DNA of 8,598 nt from Methylococcaceae bacterium (GTDB lineage Bacteria; Pseudomonadota; Gammaproteobacteria; Methylococcales; Methylomonadaceae), in the NCBI GenBank assembly GCA_013140465.1, contig JABFST010000442.1:1-8598 (forward strand), read 5' to 3'. Under the pieces are notes generated by a model, which saw only the letters and a list, made by a program, of their open reading frames with translations, did no database searches and had not been told where the DNA came from. Positions within the stretch are counted from its first letter, which is position 1. Each line of letters starts with the position of its first letter. This document shows, in pieces, positions 5,432 through 8,598 of this stretch. The position numbers and the translations under genes were made by a program.

Positions 5432-5893
5432 TTATTCCTTAATGCGGATCAAATCATGGCAAGCTTTGCAAGATTCGCCAACTTTGCCAAATTGGGTTTT
5501 GATGGCATTGATGTCGCCTGTTGCCGCCACTTTTGCCAATTCATTGGCAGCTTCGTTAAAGGTGTTGGCAACCGTCGTTACTTCGGCTTTTTTCTGGAAA
5601 AATTCGGGTTTTAAGCGGGTTTGTTTCCAGCCAGTGCCTTGGTCAGTGCCTTCGCCATACAATTCACCCAAGCCGGAGTTGGCAACAGCGGCAATCGCAT
5701 TGGCAGCGGCTGCCACATAGTCTTTGTTAAAAGTTTCGGGATGATCGACCACTTGCTTCTTAATTTTTGCCGTGTTCCAGCTCAAATACGAATACGCCGA
5801 TTGGCGAAAGCGGATCTGTTCTTCAATGGGTCCGGCTAAAGCCGCAGTAGCGGTTGCAGTGAGCAGCAAGGTGAGAGCAATTTTTGTTTTCAT
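5432..5893 (-). CDS. Periplasmic cytochrome c'
   Basis: Cytochromes c' are small four-helix haem proteins of the periplasm that bind NO and CO and are linked to nitric oxide tolerance. This 153-residue precursor has a Sec signal peptide (basic MKTK, a hydrophobic run, and a cut likely after ALA at 18-20). Its mature part has IRFRQSAYSYLSW near the N-terminus, the usual first helix, and a haem site CKACH (142-146) close to the C-terminus, as in the family. The mature length of about 133 residues fits. The start has AGGA at seven bases. It is the last gene of a four-gene unit, 30 bases after the cytochrome b gene, and is followed by the terminator at 5340-5377. Pairing of a cytochrome c' with a b-type membrane cytochrome suggests that the latter reduces it. 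Whether it binds NO, or carries electrons for the enzymes encoded upstream, cannot be read from sequence. Confidence 0.9.
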   Translation of the reverse strand: MKTKIALTLLLTATATAALAGPIEEQIRFRQSAYSYLSWNTAKIKKQVVDHPETFNKDYVAAAANAIAAVANSGLGELYGEGTDQGTGWKQTRLKPEFFQKKAEVTTVANTFNEAANELAKVAATGDINAIKTQFGKVGESCKACHDLIRIKE

Positions 5894-5923
5894 GAGTTAT
5901 TCCTAAGGGTTGTGGTAAAAAAA

Positions 5924-6637
5924 TTAAAAGCCAGCACTAGGTGGTGGCGTGGGAGCGGGTGCGGATAAGGCGTTAAGCGTGCTGGCGCCACCTGCAAGCC
6001 CCCAAGCAATAGAGCTGGAAATAAGCAAAGACAACGCCAAGCGTATCAGGCCAGAACGTTGTGGAGGTGTTAGCGTAGCGGCTACGGAAGCGGGCAGTTC
6101 TTTTTTGCCCGTCAACATCGGGGTGATAAGGTTGGTTTTTTTAACCCAGCGATAATAAATTAAGGCCACCAAATGTAAGCCGACCAAACCCAGCAAGACA
6201 TAAAAGGTGCGCGTATGCCAACCTGTCAGTTGGTCGCTGTAAGCTTTATCGACTAAGCTGTTGAGCGGGCCGTTAAAGGCAATATCGTCATTGGCGAACA
6301 GCCCTGTGCCCACTTGTACCGCCACAGCTGCCAACAAGGCGAACACCGACAACGCCCCTAGCGGGTTGTGTCCCAAGCCGTGCCAATGGCCTTGCAGATA
6401 GGCTTTTATCCGCCCTAAGGTTGGAAAAAACGTGGCAAAGCGCGAATGGGTGGAACCGATAAAGCCCCACAGCACACGAAACACCAACAAGCCTAAAATA
6501 AATATGCCGAGGCGACCATGCCAATCAATCAGTGCACCGCCGATTTTGGCGGTGATATACGAAGCGATCACAGATGCCACCAACAACCAATGGAATAAGC
6601 GATGGGGTAAATCCCAGACCGGGACAGTCACTTTCAT
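5924..6637 (-). CDS. Cytochrome b561-type di-haem membrane protein
   Basis: The 237-residue protein opens with VWDLPHRLFHWLLVASV, typical of bacterial b561 and hydrogenase-type cytochromes b. Hydrophobic segments lie at about 15-31, 42-62, 94-113 and 143-162, with a fifth at about 197-215. Histidines at 16, 40, 141 (GWHTRTF) and 155 (GLHLVAL) sit in or beside the four core segments and are the likely ligands of two b haems. The fifth segment is followed by an Ala-Pro-rich tail (218-237). Proteins of this family move electrons between the quinone pool and c-type cytochromes or periplasmic enzymes. Here the natural partner is the cytochrome c' encoded 30 bases downstream. The ATG is preceded by GAGGA at six bases, and the dienelactone hydrolase gene ends 29 bases upstream. 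Confidence 0.88.
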   Translation of the reverse strand: MKVTVPVWDLPHRLFHWLLVASVIASYITAKIGGALIDWHGRLGIFILGLLVFRVLWGFIGSTHSRFATFFPTLGRIKAYLQGHWHGLGHNPLGALSVFALLAAVAVQVGTGLFANDDIAFNGPLNSLVDKAYSDQLTGWHTRTFYVLLGLVGLHLVALIYYRWVKKTNLITPMLTGKKELPASVAATLTPPQRSGLIRLALSLLISSSIAWGLAGGASTLNALSAPAPTPPPSAGF

Positions 6638-6666
6638 GGGTAATCCTCTACATGCCTACGCGCGGG

Positions 6667-7557
6667 TCAGCCACGCAAGTGCTGGTTAAAAAAGGCGATG
6701 GTGCGTTGCCAAGCCAAGTTTGCTGATGCTTGGTCGAATCGGGGCGTGGTGTCGTTATTAAAGCCGTGTTGCACACCTTGGTAGATGTAGGCTTGATAGT
6801 TGACATGCGCGGCCTTTAAGGCCGCTTCATAAGCGGGCCAACCGGCATTGATGCGCTCATCTTCACCCGCATATTGCAGCAACAGCGGTGCCTTGATGTT
6901 TGCCGCTTCTTCCGCGCTCGGTTGGCTGCCATAAAACGGTACACCTGCCGCCAAATCGGGCAGTTGGGTCGCCAAATAATTGACCACGCCGCCGCCATAA
7001 CAAAAGCCGACCGCACCCACTTTGCCGTTACTGTCGGGCAAGGTTTTTAACACACTAGCCGCCGCAATAAAATCAGCGCGGGTTTTGGTTTGGTCCAAAG
7101 ATTTAAACAATTCACGCGCTTTGTCTTCATCACCTGGATAGCCGCCCAAGGCAAACAAGGCATCGGGTGCAAACGCGATGAAATTATCTAAGGCGATGCG
7201 CCGGGCAATGTCTTCAATATGCGGATTGAGGCCACGGTTTTCGTGGATGACCAACACAGTGGGCAATGTGCCAGCACTTTGTGCGGGCTTAACCAAATAC
7301 CCCCTAATTTTGCCGTAGCCATTGGGTGATGGATATTCCACATATTGCGCGTTGATACGCGGGTCATGGTGGTCTACCTGCTGGGCTAGGGCAAATTTAG
7401 GGCTTAGGGCTTCGAGCAAGCCTTCAGCGGTGAGTCCCAACACGGCAAATTTTGCCGCGCTGGATAAAAAGCCACGGCGGGAAATTTGCCCATGCACATA
7501 ACTATCGAACAGTTTTAGCACTTCGGGGTGAAAATCTTGGGCGGTTTTGCGTTTCAT
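6667..7557 (-). CDS. Tat-exported dienelactone hydrolase family protein
   Basis: This is an alpha/beta hydrolase that opens lactones or cleaves esters through a Cys-His-Asp triad. The 296-residue precursor carries a twin-arginine signal (SRRGFLSSAAKFAVLG, 26-41) and a likely cleavage after ALA at 56-58, so the folded enzyme should be exported to the periplasm. The mature part shows the dienelactone hydrolase marks: Glu106 in HENRGL, nucleophile Cys186 in GFCYGGG, Asp233 in AGEDERIN, and His264 in QHGFNND. Classical dienelactone hydrolases are cytoplasmic and act in chlorocatechol breakdown; the exported branch has unclear substrates. AGGAG stands nine bases before the ATG. The gene is second in the operon, 50 bases after the lactonase. 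The substrate is unknown; co-occurrence with a second lactone-hydrolase family suggests an exogenous or periplasmic lactone or ester. Confidence 0.9.
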   Translation of the reverse strand: MKRKTAQDFHPEVLKLFDSYVHGQISRRGFLSSAAKFAVLGLTAEGLLEALSPKFALAQQVDHHDPRINAQYVEYPSPNGYGKIRGYLVKPAQSAGTLPTVLVIHENRGLNPHIEDIARRIALDNFIAFAPDALFALGGYPGDEDKARELFKSLDQTKTRADFIAAASVLKTLPDSNGKVGAVGFCYGGGVVNYLATQLPDLAAGVPFYGSQPSAEEAANIKAPLLLQYAGEDERINAGWPAYEAALKAAHVNYQAYIYQGVQHGFNNDTTPRFDQASANLAWQRTIAFFNQHLRG

Positions 7558-7607
7558 GGGTTTTGGCTCCTAAGCGGCTGCATACAGCAAAAATTTAATG
7601 GCCTCAG

Positions 7608-8570
7608 TTATTTGGCGCGGCCTTTATAGCCTTGCGCCAAGAGCGGGATTTTATAGGCCGAACCTCTGCCGACAGCATACAGAGTCTTTTTGTCCGCCCC
7701 TGCAAAAGCGATGTTTTGCGGTTTTTTGGGCAAGGCGATAATGCCTAAGGCTTTGCCTTGCGCGTCAAACACTTCAATACCCGCATTGGATGCGACATAT
7801 AAGCGGTCTTGGTCATCAATCGCCAAACCATCGGCACCACTGCTCCACGCATTGTCTTCCTGTTGCCAGCCCGCCAATTTGGCAAAGTTGCGGCGGTTTA
7901 AAATAGCACCGTCGGCGGTCAAATCATAAGCCAAGACATGTTCGCCTAAGGTGTTGGCAACATAAAGGATGGTTTCGCTTTTGTTCAGCTGAATACCGTT
8001 AGGCCGTTCGATGTCATTAGCCAAACGCTTTAACTCGCCTGTGGCACTGATGCTGAACACGCCCGGATGTGACGGTGGCGGGTTAGGCACTTCTTTGGTC
8101 GGGCGCGTGCCGCTGTCGGTAAAGAAAATACTGCCGTTTTTATGCAGCACCAGATCGTTTGGACGTTGGAAATCGACACCTTCAAAACTGCTGGCGAGGT
8201 CTTTTTGTTGGCTGACGGGGTAAATAATCCCCACTTTGGGCTTTAAGGTTTGCACAGCAACCAGTTCACCACTGGCATTTTGGGCTAAACCATTCGCGCC
8301 GTTGCTGTTTTCCAAAAACGTCGAGACTTTATTGTCCGGGCTGATGCGGATAATCCGGTTCTGGTTAGTTTCGGTAAACAACAGGCTGCCGTCACTATAG
8401 CCGATAGGGCCTTCAGTGCCTTTAAAGCCTTCTTGTAGGGTTTCAATAACCACACCGCCAGCACTGACACCCGGAATCGCGGGGGTGACGGAATCATCAG
8501 CTTGGGCAATCGCCGCAAAGCTCATTGCGCCTAGCAAGGTAAATAACGCGCGTGAAGGTTGGTATAACAT
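7608..8570 (-). CDS. Secreted SMP-30/gluconolactonase-like protein
   Basis: The family consists of six-bladed propellers that hydrolyse sugar or other lactones using one bound divalent metal. The 320-residue precursor has a Sec signal (hydrophobic 8-23, likely cut after AQA at 22-24), so it acts in the periplasm or outside. Expected metal and substrate residues are present: Glu53 (GTEGPIG), Asn138 (RPNDLV), Asn191 (RPNGIQL) and Asp247 (GADGLAID), with Asn93 (NGANGLA) nearby. Repeated blade motifs such as GSLLFTE, GSIFFTD, TLYVANT and RLYVASN recur along the chain. GGAG stands six bases before the ATG. It is the first recognised gene of the operon; any promoter would lie within or beyond the last 28 bases of the window. 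Family and export are well supported; the substrate is not known. Confidence 0.88.
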   Translation of the reverse strand: MLYQPSRALFTLLGAMSFAAIAQADDSVTPAIPGVSAGGVVIETLQEGFKGTEGPIGYSDGSLLFTETNQNRIIRISPDNKVSTFLENSNGANGLAQNASGELVAVQTLKPKVGIIYPVSQQKDLASSFEGVDFQRPNDLVLHKNGSIFFTDSGTRPTKEVPNPPPSHPGVFSISATGELKRLANDIERPNGIQLNKSETILYVANTLGEHVLAYDLTADGAILNRRNFAKLAGWQQEDNAWSSGADGLAIDDQDRLYVASNAGIEVFDAQGKALGIIALPKKPQNIAFAGADKKTLYAVGRGSAYKIPLLAQGYKGRAK

Positions 8571-8598
8571 GCTTTACTCCAATTTATGATGCGTAGAT

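Overview
The window reads as a bacterial chromosome segment of intermediate base composition. The gene versions are typical of Gammaproteobacteria: an AroG-type DAHP synthase, an E. coli-like FolA, a fused ThiS-ThiG, and a secreted cytochrome c' with a b-type cytochrome. The Rpn/DUF4351 protein and the c'-type cytochrome would suit a methanotroph or sulfur-oxidiser relative. That placement is inference; no marker here settles the genus. No rRNA, tRNA, CRISPR array, insertion sequence or TPP riboswitch is visible.

Region 1 (about 110-2755, minus strand) reads folA -> aroG -> thiSG. These encode dihydrofolate reductase, a probably phenylalanine-sensitive DAHP synthase, and a single polypeptide joining the sulfur carrier ThiS to thiazole synthase ThiG. 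The ribosome binding site of thiSG lies inside the last codons of aroG, so these two are almost certainly co-translated. A hairpin plus T-run in the last codons of thiSG probably ends the transcript.

Region 2 (2820-5318, plus strand) starts divergently from folA with a short-leader promoter. It encodes an atypical asparaginase-family protein that lacks the family's catalytic lysine. Next comes an Rpn-family (PD-(D/E)XK nuclease, DUF4351 tail) protein. An internal ribosome binding site and in-frame ATG in this gene would yield a separate 98-residue C-terminal protein. Right behind it lies a second, diverged copy of exactly that C-terminal unit, with its own Shine-Dalgarno sequence and GTG start. 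This is the most interesting part of the window. It looks like a toxin-nuclease gene with a nested C-terminal antitoxin candidate plus a free-standing duplicate of that antitoxin.

Region 3 (5340-8570, minus strand) is a compact four-gene operon convergent with region 2, sharing a bidirectional terminator. Gene order is a Sec-exported SMP-30/gluconolactonase-like protein, a Tat-exported dienelactone hydrolase, a membrane cytochrome b561-type protein and a periplasmic cytochrome c'. All four products act in or at the periplasm, which suggests a joint role linking lactone/ester hydrolysis with a small haem-protein pair. The substrate is unknown. The window begins in a 109-base non-coding stretch and ends 28 bases upstream of the lactonase start.
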